In this document: positions 1 through 6,876 of the stretch, one piece after another
Layout of the letters: each line of letters opens with the position of its first letter
Position numbering within the stretch: position 1 is the stretch's first letter
Source of the DNA: Desulfosarcina sp.
GTDB taxonomy: Bacteria; Desulfobacterota; Desulfobacteria; Desulfobacterales; Desulfosarcinaceae
Direction: 5' to 3'
Assembly (NCBI GenBank): GCA_018224455.1
Contig: JAGTUY010000356.1
Location: 1-14,053, forward strand
Length of the DNA stretch: 14,053 nt
Position numbers and translations under genes: made by a program
The notes under the pieces: generated by a model
What the model saw: only the letters and a program-made list of their open reading frames with translations
Told to the model about the DNA's origin: nothing
Database searches by the model: none

Positions 1-49
1 TAACCCCTGTCAATCGGCCGCATCGGCTGGAGGCGGATGGCGGCCGCAC

Positions 50-66
50 ATAACGCATTGCGTTGT
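50..66. promoter_or_regulatory. Palindromic operator-like site, copy 1
   Basis: ATAACGCA-T-TGCGTTGT is a 17-bp inverted repeat with one mismatch between its 8-bp arms. The same palindrome recurs at 907-923 (perfect) and 880-896 (imperfect), in the control region of the phasin gene. This copy lies beyond the 3' end of the minus-strand PhaR gene, so it may serve a gene to the left of the window. The arms meet as GCA-N-TGC, and PhaR-type regulators are known to bind TGC/GCA-rich inverted sites, so a PhaR operator is the natural guess. Binding is inference. Confidence 0.5.
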
Positions 67-120
67 GTTTTGGCAGCAATGCCAGTGGATGTCAAGCGGA
101 TTTATCCTCAGACGGTTGAA

Positions 121-156
121 AACCGGTCGTCAGGTTGGAACCGGTCGTCAGGTGGA
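121..156. repeat. 18-bp tandem duplication at the phaR-like stop codon
   Basis: Two adjacent 18-bp units share AACCGGTCGTCAGGT, at 121-135 and again at 139-153. The second unit contains the TGA stop (148-150, minus strand) of the PhaR-like gene, so the duplication straddles its 3' end. It is probably a replication-slippage product. No function is evident. Confidence 0.6.
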
Positions 157-762
157 TTTCTTGCGGGTGGGGGCCTTTTTCGGGCGCGGCTTTTTTTTGA
201 CCGCCGCGTTCGTTTTTTCGAATTGCTGCACTTTTTTCGAAAGGGCATCCACCTTCGCGGAGAGCGCTTTTAGATGATCATTCGTGGCCAGATTCATGGA
301 TTGCAGAACTTCTCCGACCCGTTTGTCGATGCTGTCGCTGATCCAGCCTTTAAGAGAGCTGGTATAGGCGATGATTTCCTTTTTCAACTTGCCGGCCTCG
401 GCGATGGAAAGCTCCTTGTTTTTCACCAGGCGGTTGATAAATTGGCTGACTTCATCTTCCGCCATGTTGAAGGCGCCCTGCCAGAGCGATGCGTATTTCT
501 TGGCATAGTCGGTCAAGGTGCCTCCGCCCTTGCGCAGCAGCTGCATCAGCAGCTGGGAGGATACCGCCTTGTCTTTTTCCTTGTTGTCTCTGCCGATCAG
601 CTGGGAAACAATGGCCGCTGTGATATCTTCGCCGGTGCGGTTGTCGATTATCATTACCTCCTCACCTTTTTTAATCAGGTCCGAGAGCTGGACCATAGAG
701 ATGTAGCGCTTGTCATCCGTATCGTACATTTTGCGATTGGCGTATTTTTTTATCACATGCAT
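148..762 (-). CDS. phaR: PhaR-type PHA/PHB accumulation regulator with phasin-like C-terminal region and basic tail
   Basis: The protein is about 204 aa. Residues 1-56 (starting MHVIKKYANRKMYDT, with DLIKKGEEVMIIDNRTGEDIT) match the PHB/PHA accumulation regulator DNA-binding domain that defines PhaR. Such proteins repress phasin genes and also bind granule surfaces. Residues of roughly 65-180 are helical, ending in the heptad-like LKALSAKVDALSKKV also seen in the two neighbouring plus-strand proteins. The last 20 or so residues are Lys/Arg/Pro-rich (KKKPRPKKAPTRKKST), resembling the nucleic-acid-binding tails of PhaF-type phasins. Two in-frame ATGs exist, at 768 and 762. The one at 762 is preferred because AAAGGG (771-776) then lies 8 nt upstream; for 768 the gap is only 2 nt. 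The frame is open far upstream without homology. The gene diverges from the phasin gene across a spacer carrying palindromes, which suggests autoregulation. The regulator family call is firm; the target is inferred. Confidence 0.85.
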   Translation of the reverse strand: MHVIKKYANRKMYDTDDKRYISMVQLSDLIKKGEEVMIIDNRTGEDITAAIVSQLIGRDNKEKDKAVSSQLLMQLLRKGGGTLTDYAKKYASLWQGAFNMAEDEVSQFINRLVKNKELSIAEAGKLKKEIIAYTSSLKGWISDSIDKRVGEVLQSMNLATNDHLKALSAKVDALSKKVQQFEKTNAAVKKKPRPKKAPTRKKST

Positions 763-842
763 GCTCATATCCCTTTGGGTTGATCGTTTAACGGGCACCA
801 CTGGTTGAGGTGATAAGCCATCTTTCCAATCTTTCTCGGGTT

Positions 843-848
843 TGTCAA
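843..848 (-). promoter_or_regulatory. Possible -35 element for the phaR-like gene
   Basis: Read on the minus strand, 848-843 is a perfect TTGACA, placed about 80 nt upstream of the phaR-like start. The best -10 at 17-nt spacing (AAAGAT, 825-820) is poor, so only the -35 match is convincing. Confidence 0.25.
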
Positions 849-870
849 TTTCCGAATAGTAAAAAAACGC

Positions 871-899
871 TTGACATTCATAACGCACTGCATCATATT
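871..899 (+). promoter_or_regulatory. Sigma70-type promoter for the phasin-like gene
   Basis: TTGACA (871-876, perfect consensus) is followed by a 17-nt spacer and CATATT (894-899, 4 of 6 matches to TATAAT). It lies about 100 nt upstream of the phasin-like start. An imperfect copy of the palindrome (880-896) occupies the spacer and the perfect copy (907-923) covers the expected transcription start. That is the classical geometry for repression by promoter occlusion. Confidence 0.6.
880..896. promoter_or_regulatory. Palindromic operator-like site, copy 2 (imperfect)
   Basis: ATAACGCA-C-TGCATCAT: the left arm is identical to the other copies and the right arm matches 6 of 8 bases. It sits between the -35 and -10 elements. 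Its centre is 27 bp from the centre of the perfect copy. Confidence 0.5.
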
Positions 900-906
900 G
901 TCGAAC

Positions 907-923
907 ATAACGCAATGCGTTAT
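907..923. promoter_or_regulatory. Palindromic operator-like site, copy 3 (perfect)
   Basis: ATAACGCA-A-TGCGTTAT is a perfect inverted repeat of 8 bp per arm around one central base. It lies just downstream of the -10 element of the phasin promoter. It is the best candidate for the primary operator of the adjacent PhaR-type regulator; the assignment rests on position and symmetry only. Confidence 0.6.
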
Positions 924-1000
924 CACGGACAGCAGCCCAACGGGCGGCAACCAACAAGGCAGCCCACCACCCAACAGATAGAAAAACAAGGAGATTGACC

Positions 1001-1666
1001 ATGGCACAGGCAAAGACCCAAAAAGTCAGCAAGAAAAAGAGCACGGCCAAGACCCGCTTTTATGTGGTCGATACGGTTCAGCGCACTCGCCGCCGGGTGA
1101 GCGACAAACTGGAAGATTACAGCGACGCCTATATCACCGGGCCGATCAAAAGCGGCCGGACACGGGTGGCGGATTTGAGACAGGCGCCGCGCAAAACGCT
1201 GTCCAAATGGCTGGATGAGGGCAAGGAGATGATCACGGATCTGAACGAAGAGACCCGTTCGACGGTGGGCGGCATGATCAAGGACGGCAAGGTGTTTTTG
1301 ACCAAAGCCGGCAAAGCGCCCCGGCAGACCTTCAACGGCGTGTTGGATGACGGCAAGTCCCTGATCGACGATCTGCGCGACGACGCGCGCAGCCGCATGT
1401 CGGATTTGAAGGCGGACGCCCGGTCGTTGATCGAAGGGATCGGCAAGGATGCGCGCCTGGTGGTGGATGAGGTGGTTACCGGCGGCCGGGAGGTGCTGGA
1501 CAAGGTTCCGGGCAAGCGGAAGCTCGAAAAAGAGGTCCGCGTGCGGATCCGGAGGCTTCCGGCGCAGTTCAACCTGCCCAGCAAGAAGGATATCGACGGT
1601 CTGGCCCGCCGGGTCGGCACCCTCAACAAGAAGGTCGACGCGCTCCATCGCGCGGTCGCCGCCTGA
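1001..1666 (+). CDS. Phasin-like granule/lipid-surface protein built of 11-residue repeats
   Basis: The protein is 221 aa. ATG 1001 is chosen because AAGGAG (988-993) lies 7 nt upstream; an in-frame TTG at 995 is less likely. The N-terminus is Lys-rich. Residues 26-168 form about 13 consecutive 11-residue repeats of the form hydrophobic-x-x-x-small-Arg/Lys-x-x-hydrophobic-x-x, for example LDEGKEMITDL, IKDGKVFLTKA and LDDGKSLIDDL at 22-residue intervals. Such repeats form amphipathic helices that coat lipid surfaces in apolipoproteins and perilipins. Residues 191-218 (NLPSKKDIDGLARRVGTLNKKVDAL) are the coiled-coil motif typical of the PhaI/PhaF phasin family. There is no signal peptide, so it is cytoplasmic. 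It is divergent from the PhaR-like gene and probably co-transcribed with the next one. Phasin family is likely; whether its surface is PHA or neutral lipid is open. Confidence 0.75.
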   Translation: MAQAKTQKVSKKKSTAKTRFYVVDTVQRTRRRVSDKLEDYSDAYITGPIKSGRTRVADLRQAPRKTLSKWLDEGKEMITDLNEETRSTVGGMIKDGKVFLTKAGKAPRQTFNGVLDDGKSLIDDLRDDARSRMSDLKADARSLIEGIGKDARLVVDEVVTGGREVLDKVPGKRKLEKEVRVRIRRLPAQFNLPSKKDIDGLARRVGTLNKKVDALHRAVAA

Positions 1667-1722
1667 AACCGGCATTTTAAACCACTCATATCTTTTCAAA
1701 CGCAATAAGGAGCAGCTAGGTT

Positions 1723-2166
1723 ATGCGGACCATCAAAACATACGCCAACGGTCGATTTTACGACACCCTCAAAAAAAGGTACATGAGCAAGGATCAGCTG
1801 GTGGCCCTGATCGATAAAAAAGAAGCGATCAAGATCATTATGCACAACACCGGCAGCGACGTGACCCAGTCGGTGTTGAAGAAAATGTCTGCGGGGGCGA
1901 CGTCCAAAAAAGAGTCTATGCTCAATATCGACAACCTCAGGAAATGGGTGTCCGATCAGGTCGATCGGCGAATTGCAAAGGCCATCGAATTGATCAGCCT
2001 GCCTACCAAGGGCCAGATAAACCGTCTGGCGGCTGATATTGAAATACTCGCCAAACAGGTGGATGGGCTTCAACATCGACTGGTCAAAACAAAGCCGCCT
2101 GTGGAACCGCCCCAACCGGACCCGGCAGAGACGGTTGGCCAGCAGGTTCAGCAGGCGGCCAAATGA
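1723..2166 (+). CDS. Small PhaR-domain protein with phasin-type coiled coil
   Basis: The protein is 147 aa. Residues 1-50 (MRTIKTYANGRFYDT, KKRYMSKDQLVALI) are a second, diverged copy of the PhaR N-terminal domain. The conserved IDNRTGEDIT stretch of the first regulator is here IMHNTGSDVT. The middle part of the usual PhaR is missing. Residues of roughly 75-125 run directly into the phasin-type motif LPTKGQINRLAADIEILAKQVDGL, followed by a Pro/Gln-rich tail. AAGGAG (1707-1712) lies 10 nt before the ATG. The gene follows the phasin-like gene by 56 nt and is probably in its operon. It could be a short regulator, or a modulator that pairs with the phasin or the larger PhaR through the shared coiled coil. 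The domain call is sound; the role is inferred. Confidence 0.75.
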   Translation: MRTIKTYANGRFYDTLKKRYMSKDQLVALIDKKEAIKIIMHNTGSDVTQSVLKKMSAGATSKKESMLNIDNLRKWVSDQVDRRIAKAIELISLPTKGQINRLAADIEILAKQVDGLQHRLVKTKPPVEPPQPDPAETVGQQVQQAAK

Positions 2167-2258
2167 CTTTGCTTTTTTCGTCCCATCGGCTATGGTGAAC
2201 GAAAATCGCCGGCATCGAATTTGATCAAAGGCGGTTATGCTGAGTCGTTTCCCATGAT

Positions 2259-2298
2259 CCTGACCCTGCGGCCCGCTCGGACGGGCCGCAGGGTCAGG
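2259..2298. terminator. 17-bp perfect GC-rich hairpin, possible terminator
   Basis: CCTGACCCTGCGGCCCG (2259-2275) pairs perfectly with 2282-2298 around a 6-nt loop. It lies 92 nt after the stop of the second PhaR-domain gene. There is no T-run on the right; read on the minus strand the following sequence is not T-rich either. It may block transcription as a factor-dependent terminator or mark a mobile palindrome. A smaller hairpin, CCGGGC-AGA-GCCCGG, follows at 2370-2384. The rest of 2167-2465 shows no credible gene and no good promoter. Confidence 0.4.
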
Positions 2299-2465
2299 GG
2301 GGCGGTCGAAGAACCGTTTTGCGCTGCTTCAGAGACCCTTGCATGTCGGGTTGGCCGTTGCCGGCCGGCCCGGGCAGAGCCCGGTGTGGCTGCCAGGAAC
2401 GGACGTGCCTCGGGTGGACAATCGTCACCCATAACCATGCCCATTCACTTTCCCGGCCGATAAAT

Positions 2466-2684
2466 ATGGATCTTTTATTAAACAGCCGTCCAGCCAGGTA
2501 TCATGTCAACCGGCGGTGTATCGGTTGTCGTATCTGTTCAGCAATTGCTCCCCGGAATTTTCGGTCCAACCATGAACGCGGTGTGGATTATGTTTGTAAA
2601 CAGCCAGACGGTCCGCAAGAGGAACGATTGTGTGTCGAGGCCATGGACATCTGCCCGGTCGACGCCATCCATAAGCATGCATAA
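2466..2684 (+). CDS. Single [4Fe-4S] cluster ferredoxin
   Basis: The protein is 72 aa. C18-IG-C21-RI-C24 near the N-terminus and C63-P64 near the C-terminus (DICPVDAI) form the ligand pattern of the single-cluster ferredoxins found in sulfate reducers. C44 and C56 are additional; C56 may be a remnant of the disulfide seen in this family. It is a small cytoplasmic one-electron carrier. ATG 2466 is used because the upstream in-frame extension has no ferredoxin similarity, but no clear ribosome binding site precedes it. The gene lies 59 nt before the first AAR-like gene, so the ferredoxin may be an electron donor or acceptor for that pair. Ferredoxin identity is secure; the partner is inferred. 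Confidence 0.85.
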   Translation: MDLLLNSRPARYHVNRRCIGCRICSAIAPRNFRSNHERGVDYVCKQPDGPQEERLCVEAMDICPVDAIHKHA

Positions 2685-2743
2685 GGACCCGGTGGCTCGA
2701 TAAAGCGCCATCGAAAACCGAAATGCCACGTCAGGAGGAAGCC

Positions 2744-4810
2744 GTGAAACAGGTGGTCAGCATCAGTTTGGGGTCAAGCGACAAGGACTATGCGTTCAAT
2801 ACCGAATTTTTAGGGCAGGAATTTACCATCAGACGCCTGGGGACCGATGGCGATCTAGAAAAAGCAGCCGAACTGCTGTTGCGCATGGACAAGGAGGCAG
2901 ATGCCATCGGGCTCGGCCAAATCAAGTACCCCGATGGGATCGGCCCACGCTACCTGAACAAAACCAAACATCATAAAATCAAAGACCTGGGCGCTCAGCT
3001 GCAAACGCCGGTCACCATTGGTAGTGCGCTTCGGGATGTGGCCTACGAGTGGGCCCTGCGCTTTATTGAATATAAATTTGGCAACTATTTCAGCAATTCC
3101 CGGGTGTTGTTTTTCTCCGGAATGTATAGTTACCGAATTGCCAAGGTGATGTCCGAGTTTACGGAAAACCTGACCTTTGCCGACCCGATCCTGGAAAACG
3201 GCATCCCCAAGTTTATCAATTCGCTGAAGGACTTAGAGGCATATGCCCACTCGGCCCATGAGGTGCTGCAATGGGTCCCCAGCAAGCGGTTGACCCATTC
3301 GGTCGTACCGGTAAATGCGTGGAATGAGTATATCATCCGCAAAGCCATGCAGAAGGCCACGATCCTTGTTGTTCCCAACTACGGATTTGACGATTACCTG
3401 AAAAATGCCACAATTGAGGAATTGGGCGGCAAGACCATCATCTCATCCACCGTGGATGATGACCGGGTGATGTTTTTAAAAGAACGCGGGGTTGATGTCA
3501 TTATCGACACGACACCCAAAATCCTCCAACGGGTGGTGGCGCTCAACGTATTGGAGGCCCTGATCCTTGCCGCGCTCGGACGCAAGCGCGATCAGGTGCG
3601 TGCGGATGATCTGCTGGAAATCATCAGCTCCCAGAAAATGGATCCCCGGGTGGTCTATCCGTCGGGCAGCCCCAAACGCATCAACCGGTTTGCATTTGTG
3701 ATCCATCCGCTCTCGAAAGAGTTCCTCAAAAAGGACAAGGCCGTCAACATGTTGTCCAATTTCACCCCTCCCGCGTTTCTGGATGCAGTCGAAAAAGTAA
3801 TTGCCTACGCACCGCCATGGGTCTATTCCCGCGTGACCGGCATCAAGTCTCCGACAGGTGTGGAAACCGAGGGATGGCTGCTGACGGTTGGCGGCACACC
3901 CAAACAGATGCTGGCCCACGATCCGGAATTCACCTATACCCGATTGCTTCAGGCTGCTCGAATGGCCAAACGGATGGGGGCTCAGATCATGGGGCTGGGC
4001 GCCTTTACCAAGGTGGTCGGCGATGCCGGCGTCACCGTGGCCAAGCAAGCCAAAATCCCCATTACCACGGGCAACAGCTACAGCGCGTCCGGTGCACTCT
4101 GGGCAGCAGCAGATGTGGTTCGTCGCATGGGATTGATCAAGATTGAAAAAGGCCGACCAATCAATGCCAAAACCATGGTGTTGGGGGCGACCGGGGCCAT
4201 TGGATCGGTCTGCTGCCGATTGCTGGCCAAGGCCTTTGGCGAAGTCTATCTGGTGGGACGCAACACTGCCAAACTGCTGGCGATGAAAGAATCGATCCAC
4301 CGTGAGGACCCGGATGTCCAACTGACCGTGACGACCCGTCCCGATAAATATCTGGCTGACATGGATGTGATCGTCACCGCCACGTCAGGTGCGGGCAAGA
4401 AGGTTCTTGATATCACCAAGGTCAAGCCGGGCTGCGTCATCACGGATGTGGCCCGCCCCTTGGACCTCTCCCCGGAGGATGTGGCCAAGCGCCCGGACGT
4501 ATTGGTGATCGAATCGGGAGAAATTGAACTGCCCGGCAACCCGGAGATGAGAAATATCGGTCTGCCCGAAAAAGTGGTCTATGCCTGCCTGGCCGAAACG
4601 ATCGTTTTGGCCCTGGAGGGTCGCTTTGAAGTTTTTACCATCGGCCGGGACATCGAGTGGGAAAAGGTAAAGGAAATATATAAACTCGGTCTGAAGCACG
4701 GCATGAAACTGGCCGCCGTTTCCGGCGTCAACGGTGTGTTCTCGGATGATGATATCGCCCGTGTGAAAAAGCTCGCCCTGGAAGCCAGAAACCAACCCAT
4801 CGCCAGTTAG
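2744..4810 (+). CDS. Two-domain AAR-like oxidoreductase, catalytic cysteine present
   Basis: The protein is 688 aa from GTG 2744, which has AGGAGG (2733-2738) 5 nt upstream and aligns with the GTG start of the downstream paralogue; an in-frame ATG at 2723 is less likely. Residues 312-688 resemble cyanobacterial long-chain acyl-ACP reductase along its length: FAFVIHPLS near the start, MGAQIMGLGAFTKVV, TTGNSY (441-446), the Rossmann motif GATGAIG (481-487), VGRNTAKLL and YACLAE, whose C615 aligns with the acyl-thioester cysteine C294 of Synechococcus AAR. AAR reduces fatty acyl-ACP or acyl-CoA to aldehyde with NADPH. Residues 1-310 are an additional domain (SISLGSS, RRLGTDGD, ADAIGLG, VIIDTTPK). 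From memory this resembles proteins auto-annotated as quinate 5-dehydrogenase; that is unverified. AAR proteins are normally about 340 aa, so this is twice the usual size. Substrate is inferred. Confidence 0.7.
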   Translation: MKQVVSISLGSSDKDYAFNTEFLGQEFTIRRLGTDGDLEKAAELLLRMDKEADAIGLGQIKYPDGIGPRYLNKTKHHKIKDLGAQLQTPVTIGSALRDVAYEWALRFIEYKFGNYFSNSRVLFFSGMYSYRIAKVMSEFTENLTFADPILENGIPKFINSLKDLEAYAHSAHEVLQWVPSKRLTHSVVPVNAWNEYIIRKAMQKATILVVPNYGFDDYLKNATIEELGGKTIISSTVDDDRVMFLKERGVDVIIDTTPKILQRVVALNVLEALILAALGRKRDQVRADDLLEIISSQKMDPRVVYPSGSPKRINRFAFVIHPLSKEFLKKDKAVNMLSNFTPPAFLDAVEKVIAYAPPWVYSRVTGIKSPTGVETEGWLLTVGGTPKQMLAHDPEFTYTRLLQAARMAKRMGAQIMGLGAFTKVVGDAGVTVAKQAKIPITTGNSYSASGALWAAADVVRRMGLIKIEKGRPINAKTMVLGATGAIGSVCCRLLAKAFGEVYLVGRNTAKLLAMKESIHREDPDVQLTVTTRPDKYLADMDVIVTATSGAGKKVLDITKVKPGCVITDVARPLDLSPEDVAKRPDVLVIESGEIELPGNPEMRNIGLPEKVVYACLAETIVLALEGRFEVFTIGRDIEWEKVKEIYKLGLKHGMKLAAVSGVNGVFSDDDIARVKKLALEARNQPIAS

Positions 4811-4821
4811 CGGAGGTTCAT

Positions 4822-6876
4822 GTGAAGCATATCATCCAAATCAGTTTAGGACCCAGTTTAGACGACAACGAATTCGAAACCGAATTTTTAAAACAACCGT
4901 TTCACATCAAGCGCCTGGGAACCGATGGGGATGTGGGGAAAGCCTCCGACCTGCTCCTCAAGTGGAACAAAAAGGCCGATGCCATCGCCCTGGGAAGCAT
5001 TCGAGCCGCCCAATCCATGGTCTCGAAGCGCGCTTCCAACCGTGAGTTGGCCAAACTCTTGGAACTCGGATCCAAACTGGATACCCCCGTGACATCCGGC
5101 GACATGCTTCGGCTGGTGGGCCACGAATGGTCACTGCGTCATATCCAGTTCAAGTTCGGCAACAACTATTTCAATAACGCCCGCGTATTTTTTTTCTCCG
5201 GGCGATCGAGTCGCACCATCGCCACGGTCATGGCGGAATACAGCGACAACCTGACCTTTGCCGATGCCTCGCTCGAAAACGGGATTCCCCGGTTGATCGA
5301 CGGGATGAACGAGCTGGAACGCTATAGCGGCCGCCTTCGGGATGTGCTGGACTGGGTCCCCGGAAAAAGCATGCTCACGGATAGCGCCCCGGTGCGTTCG
5401 ATAATCGATCATGTGGTGCGACAGGCGGTGCAGAAATCTCATGTTCTGGTGGTTCCCCACCACGGTTTTTTCAAATACCTGGACCCTTACACCGTCGAGG
5501 ACCTGCATGCCAAAACGGTGATCACGTCCACGGTTTATGACGACCGGATCGATTACCTGAAAGACAAGGGCGTGGACGTGATCATCGACACCACGCCGAA
5601 GCTGCTAAGCAATGTCGCCGGCGTGAGCGTTCTGGAAGCGATGCTGCGGGTTGCATTCGATATCCCCAAGGGTGAGAGCGACGACGAATTGCTCGAGATC
5701 ATCAGCAACATGCAAATGGAACCGCGCATCATCTATCCTTCCGGAACGCCCAAACGGGTCAACCGATTCGCCTATGTGATCCATCCACCCAGCCAGGAAT
5801 ACCTCAAAAAACTCAAACCCATCGAGGTGTTGTCGGACCTCGCCCCGGGTATGATGGATACGGTTGAAAAGGTCATGGCCTATGCGCCGCCGTTTGTCTA
5901 CTCCACGGTCAGCGGCATTCGTTCGGAAACCGGTGAGGAGGCCGAGGGCTGGCTGATCGCCCTTGGCGTAACGCCTGAGCAGATGCAGGCCCACGGACCC
6001 GATTTCACGACCAAACGGATCCTGGAGGCGGCCGAGATCGCCAAAAAGAAGGGCGCCCAGATCATGGGAATCGGTCTGCTCCCCAAAGCGATGAAAGACA
6101 CCAGCCTGGACGTGGCCAAACACGCCGTGCTGCCGATTACCACGGGCAACAGTTATTTTGCTTCATCGGCACTGTGGGCGGCGGCCGAGGCCGTTCGAAA
6201 GATGGGGATGACCAAGCTAAAAAACGGGAAACTGCTGCGCGCCAAAACCATGGTCATCGGTGCCACCGGGGCGGTGGGGGTGATTTGTTCGCACCTGTTG
6301 GCCAAGGCTTTTGAGGAGGTCCACCTGGTCGGCCGCAATATCGCCAAGCTGCTGGCCCTGCAAGAGTCCGTCCAAAAAGAAGTCCCCTCGGTAAAGCTTT
6401 ATGTCTCCACCCGGGCGGACAAGAATCTGAGCGAGATGGACATGATCGTGGCTGCCAGTTCCGGCACCCGGGACGTGCTGGATATCATGCAGGTCAAACC
6501 CGGCTGTGTGATTACCGATATCAATCTGCCGAGTATTTTCACCAAGGAAGGCGTTGCCAAACGACCCGATGTCCTGGTGATTCGTGGCGGAGAGATTCGC
6601 CTGCCGGGCAATCAAGTGGAGATGAAAGACATCGGCCTTCCACCCGGCGTCGTCTACGCCGGACTGGCCGAAACGATCACCCTGGCCCTGGAGGGACGCT
6701 TTGAGGTGTTCACTGTCGGCACTTCACCCCAATGGGACAAAGTCCGGGAAATTTATCGCCTGGGCCTCAAACACGGCATGCAGCTGGCGGCAATTTCCGG
6801 GGTTGACGGCATCTACAGCGAAGAAGAGATCGCCAGGGTCAAGGAGCTGGCCGTCAAGGAGCGCAATCGGGCATGA
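4822..6876 (+). CDS. Two-domain AAR-like paralogue lacking the catalytic cysteine
   Basis: The protein is 684 aa, a full-length paralogue of the preceding gene, which ends 11 nt upstream. GTG 4822 is used, with GGAGG (4812-4816) 5 nt before it; the overlapping ATG at 4820 is out of frame. The domain order is the same: an N-terminal domain (QISLGPS, KRLGTDGD, ADAIALG, VIIDTTPK), then the AAR-like half with TTGNSY (440-445), GATGAVG (480-486) and VGRNIAKLL. The motif that is YACLAE in the first copy reads YAGLAE here, with G614 (codon GGA, 6661-6663) in place of the thioester cysteine. The cofactor fold seems intact, so the protein may bind NAD(P)H without forming the acyl-enzyme. A heteromer with the first copy is the simplest idea; an altered reaction such as aldehyde or ketone reduction is also possible. 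Confidence 0.7.
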   Translation: MKHIIQISLGPSLDDNEFETEFLKQPFHIKRLGTDGDVGKASDLLLKWNKKADAIALGSIRAAQSMVSKRASNRELAKLLELGSKLDTPVTSGDMLRLVGHEWSLRHIQFKFGNNYFNNARVFFFSGRSSRTIATVMAEYSDNLTFADASLENGIPRLIDGMNELERYSGRLRDVLDWVPGKSMLTDSAPVRSIIDHVVRQAVQKSHVLVVPHHGFFKYLDPYTVEDLHAKTVITSTVYDDRIDYLKDKGVDVIIDTTPKLLSNVAGVSVLEAMLRVAFDIPKGESDDELLEIISNMQMEPRIIYPSGTPKRVNRFAYVIHPPSQEYLKKLKPIEVLSDLAPGMMDTVEKVMAYAPPFVYSTVSGIRSETGEEAEGWLIALGVTPEQMQAHGPDFTTKRILEAAEIAKKKGAQIMGIGLLPKAMKDTSLDVAKHAVLPITTGNSYFASSALWAAAEAVRKMGMTKLKNGKLLRAKTMVIGATGAVGVICSHLLAKAFEEVHLVGRNIAKLLALQESVQKEVPSVKLYVSTRADKNLSEMDMIVAASSGTRDVLDIMQVKPGCVITDINLPSIFTKEGVAKRPDVLVIRGGEIRLPGNQVEMKDIGLPPGVVYAGLAETITLALEGRFEVFTVGTSPQWDKVREIYRLGLKHGMQLAAISGVDGIYSEEEIARVKELAVKERNRA

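Noticed and set aside
763..1050. N-terminal extension of the PhaR-like frame, which includes a hydrophobic stretch
   Set aside because: It crosses the divergent promoter and the palindromes, reads into the phasin start, and has no similarity to PhaR. The conserved domain begins at MHVIKKYANRK, with a good ribosome site there.
923..1705. Long minus-strand frame opposite the phasin-like gene
   Set aside because: It is the antisense shadow of a high-GC coding region, with no recognisable domain; the plus-strand frame has repeats, a promoter and a ribosome binding site.
2221..2463. 80-aa plus-strand frame in the spacer
   Set aside because: Its sequence is mostly the hairpin arms and GC-rich DNA, with no ribosome binding site and no homology.
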